64,000 nucleotides of DNA from Pedobacter sp. Bi126 (GCF_918698245.1 NZ_CAKKMS010000005.1:186001-250000), one strand, 5' to 3'. Positions 50,102 through 58,786 are shown, counted from the first letter of the stretch. Numbers and translations are program-made. The notes: generated from the sequence alone by a model not told the origin.

Positions 50102-51361
50102 ATGGAAAGAAGAAAATTTATAGGTGCGTTGTCATTAACCGGCGTATTTGGGCTGTTTAATCCTAACGAAATTTTAGCCGATACAAAAACTAATAACAGT
50201 ACAAGCGCTCAACCAAAAAACGACAGAGAATATTGGTATAAACTGCTGTATAAAATTGCCAGCCCCGTTGTTTCCAATTTAGCCAATGGAACACTGATTA
50301 AAAATATGCCAGTAGTTACGGCACCGAAATTCGACTCCAGAACACCTGCTGTATCGTATTTGGAAGCTGTTGGCCGTACTTATGCCGGAATTGCACCCTG
50401 GCTTTCGTTACCTGATGATGCTACAACCGAAGGTGTTTTAAGAAACAAGCTGAAATTACAGGCCATTCAGGGATTGGATAGCTGTTTTGCAGTAAATAGT
50501 CCTGATAAACTAAATTTTACCAAGGATTATCAGCCGATTGTTGATTCAGCCTACCTGGCACAAACTTTTTTAAGGGCACCTAAAGCCCTATGGGAGCCGT
50601 TAAAGCCCGAAACAAAACGCGAAATTATTGCTTCGTTTAAATCATTGAGGAACAGAAAGCCCTTTAAAAATAACTGGCTGTTATTTGGTTCTATTACCGA
50701 AGCCTTTTTATTATCGATTGGCGAACCACACGATGAAAGCCGCTTAAATGAGGGGGTAGATACCTTAAACGCATGGTATAAAGGAGATGGTTGGTATGGG
50801 GATGGCGTAAACATGGCTTTTGATTATTACAACTCTTTTGTAATCCACCCGATGATGGTGGATACGCTAGCTGTTATGCTTGATAAAAAGCTAATTAAAA
50901 AAGAACGGTATGATCTTGCCGTAAAAAGGATGCAGCGTTACGTAGTGGGGCAAGAGCGCATGATTTCTCCAGAAGGAACCTATCCACCAATTGGGCGTTC
51001 GATTACCTATAGAACAGGTGCTTTTCAGGCTTTAAGTCAAATTGCCTTAATGCATAAGTTACCAGCCACTATTCAGCCCGCTCAAGTGCGTTCTGCCTTA
51101 ACTAAAGTAAAAAAGAATATGTATGATATCCCTGGAACTTTTGATGCAAAAGGATGGTTACAGCTTGGTTTTTGCGGACATGATCCGGAAATAGCAGATT
51201 ATTATACCTCTACGGGTAGTTTGTACATGGCTACATTATCGTTTCTTCCTTTGGGTTTACCAGCTACCGACGAATTTTGGGCAGCACCTTCGGCAGAGTG
51301 GACATCGAAAAAAGCCTGGGCAGCAAAACCGTTCTCCAAAGATTATCATGTAGATTTTTAA
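50102..51361 (+). CDS. DUF2264 family protein with twin-arginine signal
   Basis: The 419-residue protein begins MERRKFIGALSLTGVFGLF, a twin-arginine-type signal. It continues with DUF2264 features: REYWYKLLYKIASPVVSNLANGTLIKNMP, SYLEAVGRTYAGIAPWL, a FKNNWLLFGSITEAFLL helix, GDGWYGDGVNMAFDYYNSF and SPEGTYPPIGRSITYRTGAF. The all-helical (alpha/alpha)-barrel pattern suggests a carbohydrate-active enzyme; I recall that some DUF2264 proteins are now placed in family GH154 with beta-glucuronidase activity. Coupling with GH88 agrees with action on uronic-acid-containing oligosaccharides. Activity here is not proven. Confidence 0.85.
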   Translation: MERRKFIGALSLTGVFGLFNPNEILADTKTNNSTSAQPKNDREYWYKLLYKIASPVVSNLANGTLIKNMPVVTAPKFDSRTPAVSYLEAVGRTYAGIAPWLSLPDDATTEGVLRNKLKLQAIQGLDSCFAVNSPDKLNFTKDYQPIVDSAYLAQTFLRAPKALWEPLKPETKREIIASFKSLRNRKPFKNNWLLFGSITEAFLLSIGEPHDESRLNEGVDTLNAWYKGDGWYGDGVNMAFDYYNSFVIHPMMVDTLAVMLDKKLIKKERYDLAVKRMQRYVVGQERMISPEGTYPPIGRSITYRTGAFQALSQIALMHKLPATIQPAQVRSALTKVKKNMYDIPGTFDAKGWLQLGFCGHDPEIADYYTSTGSLYMATLSFLPLGLPATDEFWAAPSAEWTSKKAWAAKPFSKDYHVDF

Positions 51362-51924
51362 CCTAAGAAAAAAGGAGACTGTTCATAAAGTTAAATTCGA
51401 TTTGAATTGCTTTGTTAAAGCTTATCGATGAATCGGAACATTACTCGAAATACGCTGCCATTGAAAATCAATATTCTTACCCAAATGTTCATCCAAAACG
51501 AGTTGCGCTATTGGGGGGAAATGAGGCTGAGGTGTGTTCTGTACTCAGAATATATATTCAATCCGTTGAATTAATGGAGTATTGCTGAACAATTTTCGAT
51601 TTCAACAGAACATGCTTGCAAAGGTGGTGCTTTAGAAGTAAGACTGAGTGATATCCGGAATAAAAATGGGAAAAAGAAATAAACGCAAAGTAAGTTTGAG
51701 AAGAGGAAATTAGATTTGCAAGATTATTTTAGCATATATATTCAGTTCGGAAAAACTAAGGATTAGGATGGCATTGGTTCGGAGTTGGTTCGGACTTAAA
51801 ACAGAGTTGTGACAATTATACCCGAACTAACTATGTTTTAAACCCCTGTTAAATTTGCTGAAATAGTATATTGATTACAATTCTTTTTTATCTTAGTGTT
51901 AATCATCCCATAATTTTTAAAATT
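51362..51924. other. Spacer with possible gene debris
   Basis: These 563 bases contain no intact gene. Short stretches in different plus-strand frames (about 51420-51590) read like interrupted coding sequence (for instance LIDESEHYSKYAAIENQYS), and stops break each of them. I could not connect them to a family. Confidence 0.35.
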
Positions 51925-52562
51925 ATGGCAATATTTAAACAAGGAATCAACGGTGTTTCACCGGGAAAGTTGGGAGCGTAATAGGCTATCAGCTAAATGG
52001 ACAATGGGTGATGAAAGCTTCACCTAAATCCAGTGCAAAAAACAAGAAAGGAACAGCCCAACAAAAGCGTTGCAGGTTTGGTTTTACCAGGATGCAGCAT
52101 TTCCTTAAGCCCTTAATTACATTCATTAGGGTAGGGTACAATCTCGAATCTAAATTGAGGATGATGACTACGCATAATGCAGCCAAGTCGTACAATATGC
52201 TCAACGCATTGGACGCAAAAGGCGAAATTGATTGTGCAAAGGTATGTCTAACCTTTGGAGGTTTATTGGGTGCAGAAAAGTCCAACGTAGTTAAAGACGA
52301 TGTGGGCCTTCATTTCAGCTGGAAAAATAATACAGCTAATAACTCGATTAGGGAAACAGATCAGGTGATGGTAATTGCTTATAATGTTAAAGCACAGCGG
52401 ACTTATTTTAAACTCAGTGGCGCAAGAAGACTTGATGGCATGGAGACAATTGAAATCCCCGCATTTGAAAAAGATAATGAACTGCATACCTGGATTTCAT
52501 TTATTTCGGATGACAGGCAGTCTATTGCAATGAGTAGCTACACAGGGAATATTATCATTTAG
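51925..52562 (+). pseudogene. DUF6266-family gene with a single frameshift near the 5' end
   Basis: The ATG at 51925 opens MAIFKQGINGVSPGKLG, the normal start of DUF6266 proteins, then meets stops at 51979. The correct continuation, SVIGYQLNGQWVMKASPKS and onward, is in another frame from about 51975 and stays open to 52562. Adding one base near 51973 restores a 211-residue protein of usual length. The downstream part is well preserved (RVGYNLESKLRMMTTHNAAKSYNML, VGLHFSWKNNTANNSIRETDQVM). Either the gene is freshly inactivated or the assembly has a one-base error. The family's function is unknown. Confidence 0.75.
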
Positions 52563-52692
52563 GATACCAGTAACCAGCCATTCCATCGGCGACTCCTAAA
52601 TTATGCTTTTTATAGTTTGCCAGGCCGATTATCGCCATAGGTTTACTTGCAGCCGTCTCAATTGTACAATAGTATAACAACGATAATAGCCG

Positions 52693-53730
52693 TTAAAAAA
52701 TAGTGTGAATTTTTCTACTAGGAGAGGTACAATTTTTTTGATAATCAGTAGGAGCCGCTCCCGTCCATCGTTTAAATGCACGTATAAATGCGCTTACTTC
52801 ATTGTAGCCAAGCATGGTAGATATTTCTTTTATCTGAAGAGCATCATCTTTCAAATACATTAAAGCAAGGTTTTTACGGGCTTCATCAGCTAGCTGCTGA
52901 AAATTGATCTCCTCATTTTTTAATTTACGCTGGAGTGTGCGCGGACTGAGGTTAAAGTTACATGCAATATCTTTCAGGGTAACCATTTTTAGATAAGAGT
53001 TTGACCATATGTAATTGTAAATACGCTTTTTTAATGCCTGGTCAGATACATGCGTATTTTGCCAGAGGCCTTCTTCCAAAAGCAGAACTTGCTGATGCTC
53101 GTGTTTTGATCTTATAATTCTTTCATTCCAGTAGGCAATATCAAATGAAATTTGAGTGGTTTTTGCATTTATTTCAGGCCTACAACGAAGTACACGCTCA
53201 TATTCCTCTAGGTTATCCAGCGATCTGGCGAAGCTCACCGAACTTGGATAGAGCTTTTTAAACAATAACCCGTCAAGTTCGTGTATAACCAGAACCATTA
53301 AAAGGTCAACAGTTTGTATTTCAGTTATATCTTGAGCCCAATCCCGGTTGGCCGGTACAAATGTTATCGAAAAATGATGGTCATCTCTGAAAATTCTAAG
53401 TTCTACCGATGCCGAGATGATTTGAGCCAACGGGGCAGCATTAGTTACCGCTTCACCCACTGTACTGCTCGTTTTTATTATTTCTCCTACAATTCCCAAT
53501 GCCTGTAGCTGTAAGGATTCCCCAAAATGAAGACCGAACAAGTTGTCTCTGGTCACAGATACAGCATTAAACCAGACATCATCGATCTGTTTAGCTGTAA
53601 GCGGATTTTTTGATGCTGTCAGTTCGTCTATGGTAATGTTTGAGGCGCGGAGCAATTTTTCTGCCGATATGTCTCTTTGAACTGCATAACCAATCAGTTT
53701 TGATATGAAATTTTTAATCTGGTCTTCCAT
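52693..53730 (-). CDS. AraC-family regulator with long N-terminal ligand domain
   Basis: The 345-residue protein has an N-terminal Arabinose_bd-like helical domain (about 15-200: AKQIDDVWFNAVSVTRDNLFGLHFGESLQLQALGIVGEIIKTS). The C-terminal AraC DNA-binding domain (about 235-335) contains MVTLKDIACNFNLSPRTLQRKLKNEEI and IKEISTMLGYNEVSAFIRAFKRWTGAAPTDYQ. This OruR/ArgR-like subtype often responds to metabolites. It is divergent from an NTF2-like gene, separated by 146 bases that include a GGTTCA-type dyad, so it probably controls that gene. Confidence 0.9.
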   Translation of the reverse strand: MEDQIKNFISKLIGYAVQRDISAEKLLRASNITIDELTASKNPLTAKQIDDVWFNAVSVTRDNLFGLHFGESLQLQALGIVGEIIKTSSTVGEAVTNAAPLAQIISASVELRIFRDDHHFSITFVPANRDWAQDITEIQTVDLLMVLVIHELDGLLFKKLYPSSVSFARSLDNLEEYERVLRCRPEINAKTTQISFDIAYWNERIIRSKHEHQQVLLLEEGLWQNTHVSDQALKKRIYNYIWSNSYLKMVTLKDIACNFNLSPRTLQRKLKNEEINFQQLADEARKNLALMYLKDDALQIKEISTMLGYNEVSAFIRAFKRWTGAAPTDYQKNCTSPSRKIHTIF

Positions 53731-53834
53731 AGTAGCTAAATACTTGAAGCTAAAATATCAATATAGAAAGGAATAAAAATAATTTGACGGAAAAAGATAG
53801 CTTAATGTCGTTTAATGGTAATCTTAACTTCAGT

Positions 53835-53856
53835 TGAACCTGCGACCTTTGGTTCA
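53835..53856. promoter_or_regulatory. Inverted repeat before the NTF2-like gene
   Basis: TGAACC (53835-53840) and GGTTCA (53851-53856) are exact inverted arms with a 10-base centre, 21 bases before the ATG at 53877. Its place in the divergent spacer makes it a candidate site for the AraC-type regulator. Its closeness to the ATG also allows a leader-hairpin role. Confidence 0.45.
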
Positions 53857-53876
53857 GATACTAAATAGAAAATATT

Positions 53877-54275
53877 ATGGAAAATCAATCAAAACAAACA
53901 GTGATAGAATTTTTGGCCTCAGTTAAAGCGGTCGATCTTGAAAAAATTGGCCAACTGTTGTCTCCCGAGGTAAATTGGTCGCAGCCTGGCAGCAACGAGA
54001 TCTCAGGCCTAAAGCGTTCACAGCAGGAGGTATTCGAAATGGTAGGTAAGATGTTCGAGATTTCCGGTAACACACTACAGTTATATGACTACCAATCAAT
54101 TAGCTTAAACGGTAACCGCGTTGCATGCCTGTTGCATTGGATGGCAGAGAAACCCTCTGGAGAAAAACTCGACGTTTACAATATAGATATTTACACGGTT
54201 GAGCATGGTAAAATCTGTAATGTAGAGATTTTTTCTGCTGACCAGGTGCAGGAGGATGGCTTCTGGACAAACTAA
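53877..54275 (+). CDS. NTF2/SnoaL-like protein, first copy
   Basis: The 132-residue protein has the cone-shaped NTF2-like pattern: an N-terminal helix VIEFLASVKAVDLEKIGQLLSPEVNWSQPG, a second helix KRSQQEVFEMVGKMFEI and four strands (VACLLHWMAEKPSGEKLDVYNIDIYTVEHGKICNVEIF). Members are enzymes or binding proteins for small molecules and frequently sit beside AraC regulators and reductases in Bacteroidetes. It shares a transcript direction with a second NTF2-like gene 66 bases downstream, with a hairpin between. No active-site residues can be assigned with confidence. Confidence 0.78.
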   Translation: MENQSKQTVIEFLASVKAVDLEKIGQLLSPEVNWSQPGSNEISGLKRSQQEVFEMVGKMFEISGNTLQLYDYQSISLNGNRVACLLHWMAEKPSGEKLDVYNIDIYTVEHGKICNVEIFSADQVQEDGFWTN

Positions 54276-54286
54276 GCAAAATAAAT

Positions 54287-54315
54287 GCCGGACAGACTAT
54301 TTCGCACTGTCCGGC
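54287..54315. terminator. Hairpin between the two NTF2-like genes
   Basis: GCCGGACAG (54287-54295) and CTGTCCGGC (54307-54315) are perfect 9-base GC-rich arms around an 11-base loop, 11 bases after the first stop. No T-run follows on the plus strand, so it may act as an attenuator or mRNA-stabilising stem rather than a full terminator. Confidence 0.55.
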
Positions 54316-54341
54316 CTGTGATCTTGTAATACTAAAAATAG

Positions 54342-54734
54342 ATGAAAGCAACTGAATCTTACAGCCCCATCGATGTAGTCTTGAGCTATTATTCTGCATT
54401 AGGTGAACGTAATATCGAAAAGATAATAGCAATGTTCCCAGAAGAGCTTGATTGGTATATTCCTGGAGACGAAACAATCGCGCCCTGGTTAGGAACTCGC
54501 AATACCTGTGATCAGGTAAGGGAATTTTTTGAACTGTTATGGCAAAATACAGAAGCCGTTTCTGCAATGATTGATCATATAGCAGTCGTTGGAAATGTAG
54601 TAATTAGTTCGGGGAATTTTGAAACTCGGATGGTGAAAACAAACAAAGTTTATAAATCGCTGTTTTTCACCGAAATAACCATTGTTGAGGGATCATTAAA
54701 TACAGACTATTGGAAGATACTTTGGGTTTGGTAA
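54342..54734 (+). CDS. NTF2/SnoaL-like protein, second copy
   Basis: The 130-residue protein has the same fold signals as its neighbour: helix SPIDVVLSYYSALGERNIEKIIAMF followed by PEELDWYIPGD, a CDQVREFFELLWQNTEAV helix, and strands VVGNVVISSGNFETRM and YKSLFFTEITIVEG. It is only weakly similar to the first copy, so it is more likely an adjacent paralogue than a recent duplicate. Role and substrate are unknown. It lies between two AraC-type regulators, in a small group that also contains an aldo/keto reductase. Confidence 0.72.
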   Translation: MKATESYSPIDVVLSYYSALGERNIEKIIAMFPEELDWYIPGDETIAPWLGTRNTCDQVREFFELLWQNTEAVSAMIDHIAVVGNVVISSGNFETRMVKTNKVYKSLFFTEITIVEGSLNTDYWKILWVW

Positions 54735-54905
54735 GGGCTTTGGATGATGGGTTGTGAAAATACAGTCTATGGATCGCTCTTCATCAAAACAGATTGTTAA
54801 TTAATGCTGATAAGCAGTTTGTTTCAGGGGTTTCTGGAATTGGTGGTCGGGATCAATCAATTTGGTTTATGCAAGTATATTATTTGATTTTTATAAATTT
54901 ACAGT

Positions 54906-55811
54906 ATGAAACAAGCAGAGACCGTTATCGATTTTTACAACAGGCTGCCAGACCATGCGCCCATCGATGTTCCACTTGATAATGCTGGCATCGGCCACAT
55001 CAACGTATTCACAAGAGAGAACTGCGCCGTGGTAAGTCCATACAGTCGCCGCGATTTTTATAAGGTTTCACTTATCATTGGTAAGGGAAAGATCTACTAT
55101 GCAGATAAGTGGATACAGATTGACCGACCTGCACTACTATTTTCAAACCCTATTGTGCCTTATTCCTGGGAAGCAGAGTCAGATCAGCAGTCGGGCTGGT
55201 ATTGTCTTTTTACCGAAGATTTTATTCAGCATAGTGAACGGGTAAATAACCTGCGCGATTCGCCTTTGTTTAAGGTCGGCTGTAATCCGGTGTTCTTTCC
55301 GGATGAAGTTCAATTGCGCGAATTTTCGGCTATATTCCAAAAGATGCAGGCAGAAATGCACTCTACTTATCCGCACAAGTACGATGTATTGCGTAGCTAT
55401 TTGCACCTGTTGATTCATGAGGCGATGAAAAATAATCCGGCCACAAATTTTCATACCTATGCCAATGCCTCTTCAAGGGTTTCTGCCTTATTTCTTGAAC
55501 TGCTGGAAAGACAGTTTCCAATTGATTCTCCTGCGCTTATACTCAAACTGAAAAACCCTGCCGATTATGCCGATGCTTTATCCGTACACATCAATCACCT
55601 CAACCGTTCTGTAAAAGAGGTAACCGGTAAGACCACAAGCGCTCATATCGCTGCCCGGATCGTTAAAGAGGCTAAGGCACTATTGCAGCATACCGACTGG
55701 AATATCGGTGATGTGGCCTACAGCCTGGGCTTTGAATACCCTTCATATTTTACACTATTCTTTAAAAAACACACCGGCTCAGCACCGACTAAACTGAGAG
55801 AAACTGTTTGA
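54906..55811 (+). CDS. AraC-family transcriptional regulator
   Basis: The 301-residue protein has an N-terminal cupin-like half (about 25-130: SRRDFYKVSLIIGKGKIYYADKWIQIDRPALLFSNP). Its C-terminal AraC domain (about 205-300) contains NPADYADALSVHINHLNRSVKEVTGKTTSAHIAARI and WNIGDVAYSLGFEYPSYFTLFFKKHTGSAPTKLRE. The aldo/keto reductase gene follows on the same strand after 81 bases, a very common pairing in Bacteroidetes, and is probably the target. The ligand is unknown. Confidence 0.9.
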   Translation: MKQAETVIDFYNRLPDHAPIDVPLDNAGIGHINVFTRENCAVVSPYSRRDFYKVSLIIGKGKIYYADKWIQIDRPALLFSNPIVPYSWEAESDQQSGWYCLFTEDFIQHSERVNNLRDSPLFKVGCNPVFFPDEVQLREFSAIFQKMQAEMHSTYPHKYDVLRSYLHLLIHEAMKNNPATNFHTYANASSRVSALFLELLERQFPIDSPALILKLKNPADYADALSVHINHLNRSVKEVTGKTTSAHIAARIVKEAKALLQHTDWNIGDVAYSLGFEYPSYFTLFFKKHTGSAPTKLRETV

Positions 55812-55892
55812 ATATTATAACGATCTGTTTGATGCTTATAAGTCGCGGTTTTGCTTTCTTATCTACATTTGAAGGAACAAAATCTGATCAAA

Positions 55893-56894
55893 ATGAAATA
55901 TAGAAATTTAGGAACAACCAGCGAAAAACTGTCTGCACTTGGCTTAGGCTGCATGGGCATGAGTTTTGCGTATGGCCCTACAGACGACAAAGAAAGTTTA
56001 GCGACGCTTGAAAAAGCACTTGATCTTGGGATCAATTTTTGGGATACGGCCGACATGTATGCAAACGGAGCGAATGAAGAACTCATTTCTAAGGTACTAG
56101 TGCCTAACCGGAATAAGGTATTTATTGCAACTAAATTTGGATTCCGTTTTAAAGATGGAATTGCGGGCCCCAGCAGCGCAACGGGAACTTATTTTGATGG
56201 TTCTCCGGCCTGGATGAGAGTTGCTGTTGAACAGAGCCTGAAACGATTGAAAATCGATACCATAGACCTCTATTATGCCCATCGGGTTGACCCGAACATT
56301 CCGATTGAAGAAACTGTTGGCGCTATGGCCGATCTGGTAAGAGAAGGAAAGGTACGCTATCTTGGACTGAGTGAGGCTTCTGTCGCTTCTTTACGCAAAG
56401 CACATGCCGAGCATCCGATTGCTGCGCTGCAAAGTGAGTACTCTTTGCTTACAAGGGATGTGGAAAATGGGATATTGCAGACTACCCGTGAGCTTGGTAT
56501 TTCACTTGTGCCTTATTCTCCGTTGGCGCGGGGACTGGTTACCAATGCACTTGACGTAAACACCTTGGCTGACGATGATTTTAGAAGAACCCTGCCACGT
56601 TACCAGCAGGAAAATATTACCGGTAACAATAGGCTCATAGCTGAATTTGCGGCACTGGCAGGTACCAAGGGCTGCACACCTGCACAGCTTGCCCTGGCAT
56701 GGGTGCTGGCGCAGGGCGAGGATATTATCCCGATTCCAGGCACGAAAAAAAGAAAATACCTGGAAGACAATGTAGGTGCGATTGAAGTTGAGCTGACAGG
56801 TGATGATCTTACAGCGGTTGATGAACTGATCAAACGATACCCTATAACTGGCGAGCGTTATAGTGAAGGCGCAATGAAGATGGTTAACCATTAA
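55893..56894 (+). CDS. Aldo/keto reductase
   Basis: I chose the ATG at 55893 (MKYRNLGTTSEKLSALGLGCMGMSFAYG); the frame is open to 55851. The 333-residue TIM-barrel protein has the catalytic tetrad Asp51, Tyr56, Lys81 and His120 (FWDTADMYANGANEELI, FIATKFGF, DLYYAHRVD). It has a C-terminal NADPH-binding part with LSEASVASLRKAH, the LVPYSPLARGLVT motif and PIPGTKKRKYLEDN. It is a soluble NADPH-dependent carbonyl reductase of the AKR11/13-like group. It may detoxify aldehydes or quinones, with expression controlled by the AraC-type gene upstream. Confidence 0.92.
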   Translation: MKYRNLGTTSEKLSALGLGCMGMSFAYGPTDDKESLATLEKALDLGINFWDTADMYANGANEELISKVLVPNRNKVFIATKFGFRFKDGIAGPSSATGTYFDGSPAWMRVAVEQSLKRLKIDTIDLYYAHRVDPNIPIEETVGAMADLVREGKVRYLGLSEASVASLRKAHAEHPIAALQSEYSLLTRDVENGILQTTRELGISLVPYSPLARGLVTNALDVNTLADDDFRRTLPRYQQENITGNNRLIAEFAALAGTKGCTPAQLALAWVLAQGEDIIPIPGTKKRKYLEDNVGAIEVELTGDDLTAVDELIKRYPITGERYSEGAMKMVNH

Positions 56895-56912
56895 CGGAGC
56901 TTCTATAACTTG

Positions 56913-57087
56913 TGCTGGTGCGAGTTTTTAACTCGTACCAATATAAAAAGCCATAGTTCTAAAATTTAGAAAGTCCCAATCCCCTGCTAGTCCGAACATA
57001 TTGCAATTAGATAAATTATGCTGGTGCGAGTTTTTAACTCGTACCAATATAAAAAAAACATAGTTCTGAAATTTAGAAAATCGCAAT
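56913..57087. repeat. Direct repeat pair with internal dyad, plus orientation
   Basis: A 65-base unit occurs at 56913-56977 and again at about 57020-57087. Each contains TGCTGGTGCGAG, TTTTTAACTCGTACCAATAT and CATAGTTCT-AAATTTAGAAA. The two are near identical over most of their length. GCGAG...CTCGT inside the unit can form a small stem. The block follows the aldo/keto reductase stop by about 20 bases and is the mirror of the repeats at 57209-57380. Confidence 0.7.
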
Positions 57088-57208
57088 CCTAAACTTTCCT
57101 AATTTTTGAGACATAATAATCCGGTTGAGGCAGGCTTTGTAACAGAAGACTACCATTGGAAGTATAGTAGTGCAATAGATTTTTCTGGAGAAAGGGGGGT
57201 AGAAATTG

Positions 57209-57380
57209 ATATAATTTAAGTTAATTTGGATACGAGCCACAAGCTCGCATCAGCTTGGGAAAAGGCGTGTGTTAGAGATTGATATAATTTAACTTAATTT
57301 GGATACGAGCTACAAGCTCGCACCAGCTTGGGATATAATTTAAGTTAATTTGGATACGGGCTACAAGCTCGCACCAGCTT
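57209..57380. repeat. Three direct repeats in opposite orientation to the pair before
   Basis: GATATAATTTAAGTTAATTT followed by GGATACGAGC, a CTACAAGCTCGCACCAGCTT segment and GGGA occurs at about 57209, 57281 and 57333 with small changes (CC for CT, GGG for GAG). The GCTCGCACCAGC end is the reverse complement of the GCTGGTGCGAG part of the units at 56913 and 57020. The whole 56913-57380 region is thus a large inverted arrangement of one repeat family. Copies start 72 and 52 bases apart. Confidence 0.7.
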
Positions 57381-57502
57381 TGAGAGTTACCTTTTTTATA
57401 GGTATACTTTTCTTTTAAACAGTAATCTAATTACTTACACTTTTATCATATTTGTAAAACGATGATTCATTTAAATATTCATCTTAACTAATATTAAAAA
57501 AG

Positions 57503-58084
57503 TTGACGATACTGCCATTAATCGAATATTTTAAAAAATACCTTCCTTTAAATTCCGGGGAAATAAACTTGCTTGCCGAAAGAACGACACACAGAAAAAT
57601 AAAACGGAGGCAAATGATCTTGCAGGAAGGCTTTGTTTGCAAACATTATACGTTTGTGGAGAAAGGCTGCTTTAAAATGTATGGCATCGATGAAAAAGGG
57701 ACGGAGCATAATCTGGGGTTTGCAGCAGAGAATGATTGGGTTGCCGACCTTGGAAGTTTTTATTCGGGAAAACCAAGCAAGCTTTTTATAGAAGCAATTG
57801 AACCTTCCACTATTCTACAGATTGAGCATCAGGACTTGCTTTATCTTTATGTAAATTCGCCAAAGTTTGACAGAAACTTTCGTGTGATCGTGGAGGAAAA
57901 GTTCATTGAACTTCAAAACCGCTTGTTACAAAATTTCAGTTCAAATGCATCGCAACGCTATCTGGATTTCCTGGCACAATATGCAGCGCTGGCTTCAAGA
58001 TTACCCAATACGCAGATCGCTTCCTATCTGGGCATCACACCTGAATTTCTCAGCAAGATCAGAAAAAATATATCATTAAAATAA
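57503..58084 (+). CDS. Crp/Fnr-family cyclic-nucleotide-binding-type regulator
   Basis: The frame starts with TTG at 57503 (translated as Met), with no better ATG upstream. The 193-residue protein has a cNMP-binding-like beta-roll (about 25-115: RRQMILQEGFVCKHYTFVEKGCFKMYGIDEKGTEHNLGFAAENDW). A dimer helix follows, and then a short C-terminal helix-turn-helix (LPNTQIASYLGITPEFLSKIRKNI). The beta-roll lacks the usual phosphate-binding RSA-type cassette, so cAMP binding is unlikely; Bacteroidetes proteins of this type respond to unknown signals. It may regulate the ester-cyclase-like gene 120 bases downstream. Confidence 0.85.
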   Translation: MTILPLIEYFKKYLPLNSGEINLLAERTTHRKIKRRQMILQEGFVCKHYTFVEKGCFKMYGIDEKGTEHNLGFAAENDWVADLGSFYSGKPSKLFIEAIEPSTILQIEHQDLLYLYVNSPKFDRNFRVIVEEKFIELQNRLLQNFSSNASQRYLDFLAQYAALASRLPNTQIASYLGITPEFLSKIRKNISLK

Positions 58085-58128
58085 CATCTACCCTTAAGCT
58101 ACATTAAGACTATTTCTTAAGCTTGTTT

Positions 58129-58161
58129 ATTGGCTAGAAAGACAATTGTGGTTCACCTTTG
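58129..58161 (+). promoter_or_regulatory. Candidate promoter of the ester-cyclase-like gene
   Basis: ATTG (58129-58132), a 21-base spacer and CACCTTTG (58154-58161) approximate TTTG-N19-21-TAnnTTTG with mismatches in both boxes. The ATG at 58205 would have a leader of about 37 bases. Confidence 0.3.
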
Positions 58162-58204
58162 CATTATAAATAAGTCGATATTACAAGCTATAAAAAAATA
58201 GAAA

Positions 58205-58618
58205 ATGGGAGCAACAAAAGAATTTTTTGATCAATTTTTACAGTTCATTAATACTGCTGACGAAAATTTAGCACAACAATTAATAAGTCCGGCAGCAAAG
58301 TTCCATGTGCCTTTTCAAGCTGACCCGCTACAAGGGCCTAAAGGTTATTTAACGATTATTGGAATGATGCGCAGCGGCTTTCCGGATATTCAGTGGAATA
58401 TTGAAGAGATGATCACTGAGAATGATAGGGTAGCGGTTAGGTTTACCATGAAAGGAACTCATAAAGGAACTTTCTTTGGCGTACCCGCAACTGAAAAACC
58501 TATTGCAGTTGCAGCAATAAATTTTTACCGTTTGTCTGACAACCAGATCATAGAAGAAGTAGGACAACCTGATCTGCTTGCTTTACTGACTCAAATCGGA
58601 GCTGTACCCGCAATGTGA
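58205..58618 (+). CDS. Ester cyclase / SnoaL-like protein
   Basis: The 137-residue protein fits the SnoaL polyketide-cyclase family: FFDQFLQFINTADENLAQQLISPAAKFHVPF, GPKGYLTIIGMMRSGFPDIQWNIEEMI, DRVAVRFTMKGTHKGTFFGVPATEKPI and AINFYRLSDNQIIEEVGQPDLLALLTQIG. The VAVRFTxxGTHxGxFxGxxPT strand pair is characteristic. Natural substrates in Bacteroidetes are unknown. It lies downstream of the Crp-like regulator, which suggests a regulator-target pair. Confidence 0.85.
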   Translation: MGATKEFFDQFLQFINTADENLAQQLISPAAKFHVPFQADPLQGPKGYLTIIGMMRSGFPDIQWNIEEMITENDRVAVRFTMKGTHKGTFFGVPATEKPIAVAAINFYRLSDNQIIEEVGQPDLLALLTQIGAVPAM

Positions 58619-58651
58619 TTCTTCTAGGTCGGAAACAAACCCTCACTGGCG

Positions 58652-58766
58652 CAAGTCTTAGTGTTTGGGTTAGAGGGCTGGCTGACTTGTGTCTTAAAGG
58701 ATTAATGTATTAATTTAACGAAAAGCACAAGTCAAGCCGTTGCTTGTGCCGGAGCGCTAAGACTTG
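58652..58766. repeat. Nested palindrome between convergent genes
   Basis: CAAGTCTTAG (58652-58661) and CTAAGACTTG (58757-58766) are exact outer arms. GACTTGTG (58684-58691) and CACAAGTC (58726-58733) are exact inner arms, with an AT-rich centre. The element fills the 168-base gap between the ester-cyclase-like gene and GH67, so it may end both transcripts. It looks like a dispersed palindromic repeat built from ACTTG words. Confidence 0.65.
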
Positions 58767-58786
58767 TGCTAGATGCGGAAAACAGA

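Noticed and set aside
54100..54567. Minus-strand open frame of 155 codons across two NTF2-like genes
   Set aside because: It spans the ends of two well-supported plus-strand genes and a hairpin and has no family resemblance.
57209..57380. Possible CRISPR array
   Set aside because: There are only three copies, they are imperfect, starts are 72 and 52 bases apart, spacers are not unique and of constant size, and no cas genes are nearby.
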